Positions 1 to 7,057 are shown, numbered from the stretch's first letter. The stretch: 17,206 nucleotides of DNA from Lachnospiraceae bacterium (GCA_017613225.1 JAGAEH010000038.1:1-17206); one strand, 5' to 3'. Made by a program: numbers and translations. Notes: generated by a model from the sequence alone, not told the origin.

Positions 1-66
1 CATATCTGCTATGATCTGATCGGGTTCATCCCGCTGAGTGAACTGATGACACAGGAAATGGCATGA
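1..66 (+). CDS. C-terminal end of an unidentified protein (partial, 5' end outside window)
   Basis: Frame 1 is open from the first base and ends at a TGA at 64-66. It gives a 21-residue tail that ends LIGFIPLSELMTQEMA. The codons (CTG, ATC, GAA, CAG) resemble those of the neighbouring genes. The stop codon lies inside a perfect 10-bp inverted repeat, as expected when a terminator hairpin overlaps the end of a gene. The fragment is too short to identify a family, and a chance open frame of 22 codons cannot be excluded. Confidence 0.45.
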   Translation, partial: HICYDLIGFIPLSELMTQEMA

Positions 67-87
67 CCCGAAGATCATGCCATTCCT
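53..87 (+). terminator. Hairpin overlapping the stop of the left-edge gene
   Basis: AATGGCATGA (57-66) pairs perfectly with TCATGCCATT (75-84) across an 8-nt loop. Three more pairs (AGG with CCT) extend the stem past a single bulged A. It is followed by an A/T-rich stretch but no clean run of T, so it is a possible rather than a textbook intrinsic terminator. Confidence 0.4.
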
Positions 88-113
88 GAAAACTATAAAA
101 CTGTCTTATGAGG

Positions 114-140
114 GGGCCGCTTTTGCGGCCCGGTCCTTCT
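114..140. terminator. GC-rich hairpin between convergent genes
   Basis: GGGCCGC (114-120), a TTTT loop and GCGGCCC (125-131) form a 7-bp all-GC stem. On the plus strand it is followed by the T-rich GGTCCTTCTTTT; on the minus strand no T tract follows directly. It lies about 30 bases beyond the stop of the secreted-protein gene and 48 bases beyond the left-edge gene, so it probably helps to end one or both transcripts. Confidence 0.5.
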
Positions 141-161
141 TTTGACCTCATATTCTCTGTC

Positions 162-3100
162 CTACTTCACCTTCAGCCTAGCGGCCCGGCTGGTGACGCT
201 GCCCATCAGGTTGCTCACCACGCAGCGGTACTGGTAACCGTTTCTCTTCTTCGCGGCGGTCACGCTGAGAGCGGCTCTGTCATGGCCCGACAAGGTCACC
301 TTTTTCCACTTTGCCCTGGAGCTGGTGCGGAAGTACCACTGATAGCGCAGCGCCGTACCCTTCGCCGTGACTTTGAATGTCACTTTCTTCTTGGCGGACG
401 CCGTCTTGCCGGTGGGATTCGAGGTGATGGAGGGCTTCGACGCCACGACAGTCAGTTTCGCCGTGTCGGTGTGGACGGTCCCCGAGGCATTGGTGATGCT
501 GCAGCGGTACTGCCAGCCGTTCTGCTTGCCGGAAGCGGTGAAGGTGTACTCCGCCGCCGTTCCGTCGGCGTCCTTGATCTTGATCCACGTCCCCTTGGGT
601 GAGGTGCGGTAGCTCCACTGATAGGATCTGGCGCCGTCGGCTGCCGTCCGGAAGGTCACCTTCGTGCCTGTCTTGACGGTCCTGGACTCCGGCTGTTCCG
701 TGATCTTCGGCTTGATCAGGACGTAGTCCAGAGTCACGGTCTTCGACCTGACGGTGTTCCCGTACATGTCGGTGATGACACAGTACACTCTGCGCCCCTT
801 CCGCGCCGCAGTAACGCCGATGGAGTATTCCGGGGCGGTGACGGCGGACTTCGTGAAATCCTCGTCTCCTGGATCGCACACATACCAGGCGTAAGTCATC
901 CCGTCGCCCTTCGCCTCCAGGGTGACCGTCGCCTTGGTCCCCTTGCCGATCACCGTCACGTCTTCCGGCTGTGTCAGGATCTCCAGCTTCGTCTTCACCC
1001 TCAGCGTCACGATGTCGGAATATACGTGCTGCCCGGCCACGTCGATGACGTCGCAGCGGTACTGATAGCCGTCGTGCCTGGGGGACGCGTAAAACCTGTA
1101 GTGGGGATCCTGCCCCAGGGAAGAGGTCACCAGCGTCCACTGGGTGCTTTTATCGGGCCGGTAATACCACCGGTAGATCAGGCCCTTGCCCTCCGCGTCA
1201 ACGTAGAACCTGGCCAGGTCTCCCTCCACCAGATCCCGGTCCACGGGCTGCTTTGTGATCACCGGCGCCGAAGACGGCACCTTGACGGTATCCTTGCCGT
1301 AAACGCCCCGGTTCAGCACCACCACGGTATGGCCGGTGGTCTTGGTGAGCAGGATGTCGCCCCGGAGCAGGTAGTCCATGCCCTCCGTATAATCCGCGGA
1401 AGTGTAGATGGTGAAATGGCCCGATCCCTTCAGGATCTTCAGCTGCGTGCCGGTATAGAACCGGGGGACGTAGATGCCGGCATACAGCAGGCAGATGCGC
1501 ACCAGCCGGCTGCAGTCGGTGTTGCAGGCCTCGTCCACCAGGGAACAGTCGTAGCCGACCTTTTTTGCCTTTCTGTACAGGCCGTAGCAGTCCGCGTTGT
1601 TGTAGCCGATGTTGTCATTGGCGCAGGCGTATTCCATGTTCCGGGCGATCATTTCCCGGGCCTCGGCGCTCTTGGCGCGGATGACGATCCAGCCCTTATA
1701 GTGCAGGTACCAGGATCTGGTCACCACTTCCTGACCGGTCTGGTCGCCGGCCTTTCCGCCCCTCAGCTTTCCGTTCTCGTCCTTGATGGCGTGGCCGACC
1801 CGGGGCTTCGCCAGCTTCGCGATGGTCTTCTCCTCGATGTGGGAAGGATCGTTTTTGCAGGTCCTCCGCTTTAAGCCGGTCTCCGTGTAAGTAGGCTCTT
1901 CGATGACGACCCAGTCGCCCCATTTATGGCCCAGAGCTGCTACATAGGTGTCTTTCACCACATAGCCGCAGCGCCGGCAGGTATGGGTCGTATAGCCCTT
2001 CTTCGTGCAGGTGGGCTTTGTCACCTTGCTGGTGAAATCGTGCCCCAGAGGCTCGATGTCCTCGACATGGAGGATCTCCCCGCAGTTGACGCACTCCGTG
2101 TGGCGGGAACCGGGTTCCGTGCAGGTGGGCTCCAGATCCACGATCCAGTCCGACTCCACGTGGTCCGGCGCCAGAACGGGCCTGGTCTCCTGCTCCCCGC
2201 ATCGGCTGCAGATCCGGTACTCGTACCCGTCGTCGGGGCAGGCGCCCTCTTCCCCCAGGATCCACTCGCCGAACTCGTGCCCCAGCGGATCCACGAAGGA
2301 ATCCTGATAACTGTCTCCGCAGACGGAGCAGACGTGCGACGTATAGCCCTGTTCCGTACAGGTGGGATCGATCACGGTGTCCTCATAGTGGTGCCCCTCG
2401 GCGGGTATCTCCGCTTCAAAGGCGCAGTCTCCGTATTCCGTGATCTTCCATGTGTATGTGCCGATGCCGCCCTCCGTGCAGGTGGGCGCCGCGGTCACGG
2501 CATAAGTGTAGTCTTCTTCGTTCAGCGCCGGCAGGATGACGTCCTCGGCGGTGCCGCAGACGGTGCATTCAGCGTGGAGCAGGCCTTCCTGCTGCAATGT
2601 GGGAGCGGTGACCAGCGTGCAGGCATAGTCATGGCCTTCGGCACAGGGATCCGTCTCTCTGGCCGGCGGCTCGGGATCGGTCTCCTGTTTCTGGGGCTCC
2701 TGATCTTCCGATGGATCCGGAATGTCCCGGGTACCCTGAGGTTCTTCTGTCTCTCCCTTCTTCGCTTCTCCGACCGGCTGAGGTTCACCGGTTGTTTCAG
2801 CTTCCGGCGGCTCCTGGGCGGGTCCTTCCTCCGCTTTAACGTTCTCCGGCTCCTGGGTCTCACCGGGCTCTACAGCCTTCTGTTCTTCTCGGAGAACTGC
2901 AGCGGCTTCTTCCGAAGCGCTCTCCGTCTTCTGCTCCTCTTCCGGAACAGCGGCGGTCTCTTCCGGAGCGCTCTCCGTCTTCTGTTCCTCTTCCGGGACC
3001 ACGGGGGCTTCTTCCGGCACGCTCTCCGTCTCCTGCTTCTCCCCCGGAACTGCGGCGGTCTCCGCCTGCTCATACGTCACCGGCGGCACCGCTTTGGCAG

Positions 3101-3179
3101 AAGCGGCGTAGGCATCATGGCAGAATAACATCATCAGCATGATGGTGCATATAAGCCAATAATGTACTGCTCTTCTCAC
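162..3179 (-). CDS. Secreted modular protein: Glu/Pro-rich repeats, Cys-rich repeats, NlpC/P60-like domain, four Ig-like domains
   Basis: From the GTG at 3179 the product has about 1005 residues. Residues 1-25 form a signal peptide (MRRAVHYWL, a hydrophobic core, then DAYA). Residues 30-180 are an acidic Glu/Pro/Thr-rich region with four 17-residue tandem repeats. About seven repeats of 40 residues follow (182-459), of the type GH-x-F...PTCTE-G-Y...C-x-x-CG. Residues 490-625 look like an NlpC/P60-type cysteine peptidase or amidase, with candidate catalytic Cys556 in TDCSRLVR, His617 in TTGHTVVVL and Asn623. Four Ig-like domains close the protein (638-728, 732-819, 823-911, 915-1004), each with a WY/WS and QYRC/VYC core. 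No LPXTG or lipobox is visible. A cell-wall or secreted role is inferred; the substrate is unknown. The longer frame from a GTG at 3212 is less likely, because GGGAGG lies 6 bases before GTG 3179 and the signal peptide then starts cleanly. Confidence 0.8.
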   Translation of the reverse strand: MRRAVHYWLICTIMLMMLFCHDAYAASAKAVPPVTYEQAETAAVPGEKQETESVPEEAPVVPEEEQKTESAPEETAAVPEEEQKTESASEEAAAVLREEQKAVEPGETQEPENVKAEEGPAQEPPEAETTGEPQPVGEAKKGETEEPQGTRDIPDPSEDQEPQKQETDPEPPARETDPCAEGHDYACTLVTAPTLQQEGLLHAECTVCGTAEDVILPALNEEDYTYAVTAAPTCTEGGIGTYTWKITEYGDCAFEAEIPAEGHHYEDTVIDPTCTEQGYTSHVCSVCGDSYQDSFVDPLGHEFGEWILGEEGACPDDGYEYRICSRCGEQETRPVLAPDHVESDWIVDLEPTCTEPGSRHTECVNCGEILHVEDIEPLGHDFTSKVTKPTCTKKGYTTHTCRRCGYVVKDTYVAALGHKWGDWVVIEEPTYTETGLKRRTCKNDPSHIEEKTIAKLAKPRVGHAIKDENGKLRGGKAGDQTGQEVVTRSWYLHYKGWIVIRAKSAEAREMIARNMEYACANDNIGYNNADCYGLYRKAKKVGYDCSLVDEACNTDCSRLVRICLLYAGIYVPRFYTGTQLKILKGSGHFTIYTSADYTEGMDYLLRGDILLTKTTGHTVVVLNRGVYGKDTVKVPSSAPVITKQPVDRDLVEGDLARFYVDAEGKGLIYRWYYRPDKSTQWTLVTSSLGQDPHYRFYASPRHDGYQYRCDVIDVAGQHVYSDIVTLRVKTKLEILTQPEDVTVIGKGTKATVTLEAKGDGMTYAWYVCDPGDEDFTKSAVTAPEYSIGVTAARKGRRVYCVITDMYGNTVRSKTVTLDYVLIKPKITEQPESRTVKTGTKVTFRTAADGARSYQWSYRTSPKGTWIKIKDADGTAAEYTFTASGKQNGWQYRCSITNASGTVHTDTAKLTVVASKPSITSNPTGKTASAKKKVTFKVTAKGTALRYQWYFRTSSRAKWKKVTLSGHDRAALSVTAAKKRNGYQYRCVVSNLMGSVTSRAARLKVK
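2847..3050 (-). repeat. Four 51-bp tandem repeats encoding a Glu-rich linker
   Basis: Four consecutive 17-residue units (VPGEKQETESVPEEAPV, VPEEEQKTESAPEETAA, VPEEEQKTESASEEAAA and a degenerate VLREEQKAVEPGETQEP) are encoded by 51-bp in-frame repeats. They follow the signal peptide of the secreted protein. The middle two copies are the most alike, which suggests recent expansion. This is likely a flexible spacer whose copy number can vary. Confidence 0.85.
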
Positions 3180-3197
3180 GTCTTTCCTCCCATGGAC

Positions 3198-3213
3198 AGT
3201 GCGCTTTCGCACT
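3198..3213 (-). promoter_or_regulatory. Small hairpin just upstream of the secreted-protein ribosome binding site
   Basis: AGTGCG (3198-3203) and CGCACT (3208-3213) form a 6-bp stem with a 4-nt loop, 18 bases upstream of the GTG start at 3179 and just before its GGGAGG. It could affect translation or be a chance structure. I see no clear promoter or terminator between the tsaD stop (3324) and this gene, so read-through from tsaD is possible. Confidence 0.3.
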
Positions 3214-3323
3214 CTCTCCTGTTTCTCGGTCTTTCTGCGGTCTTATGGACAGCGCCGCTCTGTCGTCATCTTGCTGTCTCAGACTCCCCGCCGCTTCTCC
3301 GCGCCGCTCCGGCGCCGGACCCG

Positions 3324-4334
3324 TTACAGCCGCAGGCCGGGTTCCGCGTTCAGCTCCAGGCCGTCCCGCTCGCCCTTGATCAGATGATAGTAGGCCGCCG
3401 TGCCGATCATGGCGGCATTGTCGGTACAGTAGATGGGGGACGGCACATACAGCCGGATCCCCTTCTTTTCGCAGGCTGATTCCAGCGCGGTCCGCAGCGT
3501 TTTGTTCGCGGCCACGCCGCCGGCCAGCACCAGCCGCTTCTGGCCCAGTTCCACCGCCGCGTCCACCGCGTGCTCCGTCAGCACGTCGATCACCGCCTGC
3601 TGAAAAGAGGCCGCCACGTCCGGCACGCTGACGGGATTGCCCATCATCTCCTCGTGGTTCAGATAGTTCAGCACCGCGGACTTCATGCCGGAAAAGGAGA
3701 AGTCCCACCGGGAGTCGTCCACCTTTCCCCGGGGGAAGCGGATGGCGTCCGGACGGCCCTCTTTGGCGGCCTTTTCGATCTTCGGGCCGCCGGGATAACC
3801 CAGGCCGATGGCGCGGGCCACCTTGTCAAAGGCCTCGCCCGCCGCGTCGTCCACGGTCCTGCCCAGGATGTCAAAGCTGCCGTAGTCCCGCATCATGGCC
3901 AGATGGGTGTGGCCGCCGGACACGATCAGGCACAGGAAGGGCGGCTCCAGCTCCGGGTGCTCGATGAAATTGGCGCACACGTGGCCCTCGATGTGGTTCA
4001 CGCCGATCAGCGGCTTTTTCGCCGCGAAGGCCAGGGCCTTGGCCTCCGCTACGCCCACCAGCAGGGCGCCTACCAGGCCGGGGCCTTTGGTGACGCCGAT
4101 GCCGTCGATGTCCTGCAGGGTGACGCTCGCGTCGGACAATGCCTTGCGGATCACCCGGTCGATGTTGGCGATGTGGTTGCGGGAGGCGATCTCCGGCACC
4201 ACGCCGCCGTATTTGGTATGGATGTCGATCTGCGAGTCGATGACGTTGGACAGTACGGTCCTGCCGTTTTTCAGGACGGCCGCCGCGGTCTCGTCGCAGG
4301 AGCTCTCTATCGCAAGGGTCAGATGATCAGCCAT
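3324..4334 (-). CDS. tsaD: tRNA N6-adenosine threonylcarbamoyltransferase TsaD
   Basis: Catalytic subunit of the t6A complex. It moves the threonylcarbamoyl group from threonylcarbamoyl-AMP to A37 of ANN-decoding tRNAs in the cytoplasm, together with TsaB and TsaE. The 336-residue length is normal for the family. The N-terminal LAIESSCDETAAAV, the metal-binding NHIEGH (His114, His118), SGGHTH (139-144), GEAFDKVARAIGLGYPGG and the C-terminal YCTDNAAMI with Asp305 are all present. Its ATG overlaps the end of the upstream RNase Z-like gene by 8 bases, so the two are probably translated together. All family motifs are intact. Confidence 0.97.
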   Translation of the reverse strand: MADHLTLAIESSCDETAAAVLKNGRTVLSNVIDSQIDIHTKYGGVVPEIASRNHIANIDRVIRKALSDASVTLQDIDGIGVTKGPGLVGALLVGVAEAKALAFAAKKPLIGVNHIEGHVCANFIEHPELEPPFLCLIVSGGHTHLAMMRDYGSFDILGRTVDDAAGEAFDKVARAIGLGYPGGPKIEKAAKEGRPDAIRFPRGKVDDSRWDFSFSGMKSAVLNYLNHEEMMGNPVSVPDVAASFQQAVIDVLTEHAVDAAVELGQKRLVLAGGVAANKTLRTALESACEKKGIRLYVPSPIYCTDNAAMIGTAAYYHLIKGERDGLELNAEPGLRL

Positions 4335-5250
4335 CGTCTTCCTCCCCGTCGTAAGTCAGTGTCTTCTTTTTGCCGTCCCGCACGGTCTGGACGGCGGGGA
4401 AGATCCCCCGCAGTTCCTGCAGGAATTCCTCCGGCTTGACCATGGAGGGACTGTAGTGGGTCAGCCAGCACTCCCGGGGCTGCGCCTGGGCAGCCAGCTC
4501 GCAGGCCTCCTGCATGGTCATGTGCTTGTATTCCTTCGCCTTTTCCAGCTTGTCCGGCTCGCCGTACATGCCTTCACAGATGAAGATGTCCGCGTCTTTC
4601 GCGGCCTCGGCGATGACCGGAACCGGCCTCGTGTCGGTGCAGTAGGTCACCTTCAGGCCCCGGCGGTCGGGACCCATCACCATCTCGGGATAATAGGTCT
4701 CGCCTTCGAATTCCACGGTCCGGCCCTTCTGCAGCGGATTCCAGAACTGCACGGGCAGCCCCAGGGCCTTCGCCGCGTTCACGTCGAACTTGCCCGCCCG
4801 GGGAATGCTGACGCTGTAGCCGTAGCAGGTGACCCGGTGACTCACCCGAAAGGCGTCGATCACAAAGGGGCCGCATTTCAGGCTCTCCGCGGCCTCGGAC
4901 AATTCAATGAATTCAATGGAAAAAGGCAGTTCCGGCGCGATGCAGCGCAGGGCGTTCACCACGCGCTCCACGCCCCTGGGCCCCACGATGGTCAGCGGTT
5001 CGGTGCGCTCCGCGTTGCCCATGGTCAAAAGGAAGCCCGGCAGGCCGCTGATGTGGTCCGCGTGGAAGTGGGTAAAGCAGATGGTGTCGATCCCCTTAAA
5101 AGAAAGACCGGCTTTCTTCGCCGCCACCTGGGTGCCCTCGCCGCAGTCGATCAGCAGTCCGCTGCCCTCAAAGCGCAGGTACAGGGAGGTGAGCCAACGG
5201 TGGGGAAGGGGCATCATTCCGCCGGTCCCCAAAAGACATACGTCAAACAT
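4327..5250 (-). CDS. rnz: Ribonuclease Z-like metallo-beta-lactamase-fold hydrolase
   Basis: Probable tRNA 3'-end processing endonuclease of the ElaC/RNase Z group. The 307-residue product begins MFDVCLLGTGGMMPLP. It has the zinc motif HFHADH (His61, His63, Asp65, His66), with further candidate ligands His138 (SHRV), Asp206 (YCTDTRP) and His265 (LTHYSP). KHMT (242-245) resembles the short His-Ser/Met-Thr motif of RNase Z. The frame is open a further 70 codons upstream, but that part is the rimI repeat tail read in another frame. The start at 5250 is fixed by AAAGGAGGTG a few bases upstream. It overlaps rimI by 8 bases and tsaD by 8 bases. A more general MBL-fold hydrolase cannot be excluded. 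Confidence 0.88.
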   Translation of the reverse strand: MFDVCLLGTGGMMPLPHRWLTSLYLRFEGSGLLIDCGEGTQVAAKKAGLSFKGIDTICFTHFHADHISGLPGFLLTMGNAERTEPLTIVGPRGVERVVNALRCIAPELPFSIEFIELSEAAESLKCGPFVIDAFRVSHRVTCYGYSVSIPRAGKFDVNAAKALGLPVQFWNPLQKGRTVEFEGETYYPEMVMGPDRRGLKVTYCTDTRPVPVIAEAAKDADIFICEGMYGEPDKLEKAKEYKHMTMQEACELAAQAQPRECWLTHYSPSMVKPEEFLQELRGIFPAVQTVRDGKKKTLTYDGEEDDG

Positions 5251-5926
5251 GGGGCACCTCCTTTTTCGGTGCAGGATCGCAGTCCTGACCCGCGCCCCGC
5301 CCTGCACTGCAGGGTTCCTGCTCCAGGCTCCACGTTGCGCCATTGTGCTCCTGCCCCGTGCCTCGCCCTGCGCCACAGGGTTCCTGCTCCAAGCTCCACG
5401 TTGCGCCATTGTGCTCCTGCTCCGAGCTCTGCTGTGCGCCACAGTGCTCCGCTGGAGCACTGAGCTTCTGCATGCAGACAGCTGCTTCCTTTGTATCGGT
5501 ATAGTAGGCCGGGCGCAGGCGGATCCCCCGATAGCCTGCTTTTTCGTACAGCCCCAGTGCCGGCAGATTGTGTTCCCGCACCTCCAGATTCCAGCATTTC
5601 ACAGCCTCGCTGCGCTTTTCCGCCTCCGCCAGCAGCCTGGCGGCGATGCCTTTGCGCCTCCACTCCGGCAGGGTGACGACGCGCAGCACTTCGCCCTCGT
5701 CTTCCACTGCCTGGATCAGGCAGTAAGCTGCGGGAGTCCCCCGCCGCAGGGCGACGTAGGCATGACGGCAGCCGTTTTCCAGCAGTTTTCTAATTTCATC
5801 TTCCGACCAGGCGTCCGGCAGCCCGACCTGTTCAAACTGCGCCAGAAGCGCAGCCTGATCGGCGCCGACTTCCCTGATCTCCACATATTCGCGCTCCGCC
5901 TGGGACATGCGCAGATAGACCGGCAC
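5243..5926 (-). CDS. rimI: Ribosomal protein alanine N-acetyltransferase RimI (GNAT) with a repeat tail; probably the second half of a split TsaB-RimI fusion
   Basis: GNAT-fold enzyme that acetylates the N-terminal alanine of a ribosomal protein with acetyl-CoA. The fold spans about residues 16-155: acetyl-CoA loop RRKGIA (90-95), then LEVREHNLPALGLYEKAGY with Glu115, Asn120 and Tyr127 in the positions expected for RimI. The first residues, PVYLRMSQAERE, are not RimI: they match the usual C-terminus of TsaB. Residues 160-214 are five 11-residue repeats beginning EHxGA or EPCxA, which are foreign to the family. The GTG at 5926 has only a weak GGTGAG upstream, and ATG 5908 has no binding site, so the true start may lie in tsaB, before the frameshift. 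It overlaps the RNase Z-like gene by 8 bases. Confidence 0.82.
   Translation of the reverse strand: MPVYLRMSQAEREYVEIREVGADQAALLAQFEQVGLPDAWSEDEIRKLLENGCRHAYVALRRGTPAAYCLIQAVEDEGEVLRVVTLPEWRRKGIAARLLAEAEKRSEAVKCWNLEVREHNLPALGLYEKAGYRGIRLRPAYYTDTKEAAVCMQKLSAPAEHCGAQQSSEQEHNGATWSLEQEPCGAGRGTGQEHNGATWSLEQEPCSAGRGAGQDCDPAPKKEVPHV
5285..5449 (-). repeat. 33-bp/66-bp tandem repeat at the 3' end of rimI
   Basis: Five in-frame 33-bp units encode EHCGAQQSSEQ, EHNGATWSLEQ, EPCGAGRGTGQ, EHNGATWSLEQ and EPCSAGRGAGQ. The last four form two nearly identical 66-bp units, so a 33-bp repeat diverged first and a pair was then duplicated. The DNA is open in all three minus-strand frames and on the plus strand. 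The block ends about 35 bases before the RNase Z-like start codon. Confidence 0.9.
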
Positions 5927-5940
5927 GTGCTCACCGGCCG

Positions 5941-6564
5941 TTACCGTCTCACCCTTCGCGAAGAGCTCCGCCCCAGGCCCGCTACCGCTGCGGCCCGCTG
6001 GCGGTTCAAGCCCGCCGGCGCGAACAGGGCTTTTTTACCCAGGGCCGCGCGGATCGTCTCCCGGTGGACCGGCACGCCGTCTCCCAAAAAGACGGTCTTT
6101 TCGCCCCGGGCTTTCACGATCCGCAGCAGGTCCGCGATGGCCAGCGCGTCGCTCTCCATCACAGTCTCCAGCCCGCCGCGGTTGTAGTAGAGGCCTGTGT
6201 AGACCTGGTCCCGCCGCGCGTCCATGATCACACAGATCAGATGCTCGCAAAAGCCCAGCTGCCAGGCCGTGGCGTCCAGAGTGGGCACCTCCACCAGCGG
6301 CTTATCCAGTGCCAGCCCCAGGCCCTTGGCCGTGGCCGAACCGATGCGCAGACCGGTAAAGGACCCCGGCCCGCGGGATACCGCGATGGCATCCAGCGTG
6401 TCCAGGTCCAGCTCCGTCATCTCCGCGATGGCCGCCAGCATAGGCATCAGCGTCTGCGAGTGCGTTTTTTTATAATTGACGGTATACTCCGCCGTGATCA
6501 CATCCCCGTCCAGCACTGCCACGGAGGCCACCAGCGAGGAAGCTTCGATTCCAAGGATCTTCAT
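5941..6564 (-). CDS. tsaB: t6A complex dimerization subunit TsaB, C-terminus altered by an apparent frameshift
   Basis: Non-catalytic partner of TsaD in t6A37 synthesis. From ATG 6564, with TTGGAG upstream, the product is 207 residues. MKILGIEASS, KKTHSQTLMPML (32-43), SRGPGSFTGLRIG (63-75) and APAGLNRQRAAAVA (182-195) are typical of the family. After residue 198 the frame reads GRSSSRRVRR and stops. In the neighbouring frame the same DNA reads AELFAKGETVTAGEHVPVYL and runs on into RimI; that is the usual TsaB tail. One extra C in the CCCC run at 5971-5974 would restore it and join tsaB to rimI. The core and dimerization region are intact, so the shortened protein may still work. The longer frame from 6615 is not supported. 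Confidence 0.88.
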   Translation of the reverse strand: MKILGIEASSLVASVAVLDGDVITAEYTVNYKKTHSQTLMPMLAAIAEMTELDLDTLDAIAVSRGPGSFTGLRIGSATAKGLGLALDKPLVEVPTLDATAWQLGFCEHLICVIMDARRDQVYTGLYYNRGGLETVMESDALAIADLLRIVKARGEKTVFLGDGVPVHRETIRAALGKKALFAPAGLNRQRAAAVAGLGRSSSRRVRR

Positions 6565-6631
6565 TGACAAATCTCCAACCAGGCTCCCGGGCGCCGCGGA
6601 AGCCGGCCGCCGCAAGACCCTATTTGGATTT

Positions 6632-6637
6632 ATTATA
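6632..6637 (-). promoter_or_regulatory. Probable -10 box of the tsaB operon
   Basis: The minus strand reads TATAAT here, about 68 bases upstream of the tsaB ATG. The hexamer 17 bases further upstream is TTTTAA, a weak -35. The predicted transcript starts near 6625 and has a GC-rich leader of about 60 bases. It is the best promoter candidate for tsaB-rimI-rnz-tsaD. Confidence 0.5.
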
Positions 6638-6766
6638 ACCGATTTCCGGGACGATTAAAAGAATTGATTTGCAGATTCACATCGGGAAACTTGCGAGTTC
6701 AATTGCCGCATCTCTGGCAGCAATAATGCGGATCCGTGCCGGTCCGGTTCTGCAGAATCGTACCGT

Positions 6767-7057
6767 GCAGATACTTTCCCCAAAAACCACAAAAGTATCT
6801 GCTCTTCTCCCTTTTTTGATGCGTTTCCCGTCTCCCTATTTGCCGCTTAAGCAGATACCTTGGCAGCTTTTACGATAAAGTATCTGCCCGGATCTGCCTT
6901 TGGACATGTCTCTCTTCAACTTTTCAGGCTTTTCGAGCAGATACTTTTGCCATTATTAGTTGAAAGTATCTGCCAGATCCTCTTGAGCCAGGTGGCTGGA
7001 GCATAAAAATGAGCGGAAAAGGCAGATACTTTTTAACTTTTCTGCAAAAGTATCTGC
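6767..7057. repeat. Array of four regularly spaced 36-37-bp palindromes
   Basis: Four inverted repeats lie at 6767-6802, 6851-6887, 6937-6973 and 7022-7057, with starts 84, 86 and 85 bases apart. Each has a left arm GCAGATACTTT and a right arm AAAGTATCTGC around a loop of 12-15 bases. Only the second copy departs from the arm consensus, with one C for T. The loops differ completely and so do the three 48-49-base spacers. The array fills most of the 531-bp gap between tsaB and the EamA gene (6565-7095), which has no convincing gene and looks more A/T-rich than its surroundings. It could be a repeated protein-binding site, a set of RNA hairpins, or a cluster of REP-like elements. The sequence alone does not decide. 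Confidence 0.9.

Noticed and set aside
3177..3212. GTG at 3212 as start of the secreted protein
   Set aside because: It lies within a small hairpin with its AGGAG only 3 bases away. GTG 3179 has a well-spaced GGGAGG and starts a cleaner signal peptide.
3308..3319. Perfect palindrome TCCGGCGCCGGA after tsaD as a terminator
   Set aside because: It has no loop and no T tract, and such GC palindromes are expected by chance in this DNA.
5251..5460. A 70-residue N-terminal extension of the RNase Z-like protein
   Set aside because: The extension is the rimI tandem repeat read in another frame. The family N-terminus begins at MFDVCLLGTGG, directly after a strong ribosome binding site.
5966..5980. 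Programmed -1 frameshift between tsaB and rimI
   Set aside because: GGGG would allow one tRNA to slip, but there is no X-XXY-YYZ heptamer and I see no clear stimulatory structure. A homopolymer error or a real deletion is simpler.
6669..6878. A 69-codon plus-strand frame in the intergenic region
   Set aside because: It runs through two of the palindromes, resembles no family I recognise, and shows no clear promoter or ribosome binding site.
6767..7057. The palindrome array as a CRISPR array
   Set aside because: The interior of each repeat is not conserved, spacers of 48-49 bases are long, only four units exist and no cas gene is in the window.
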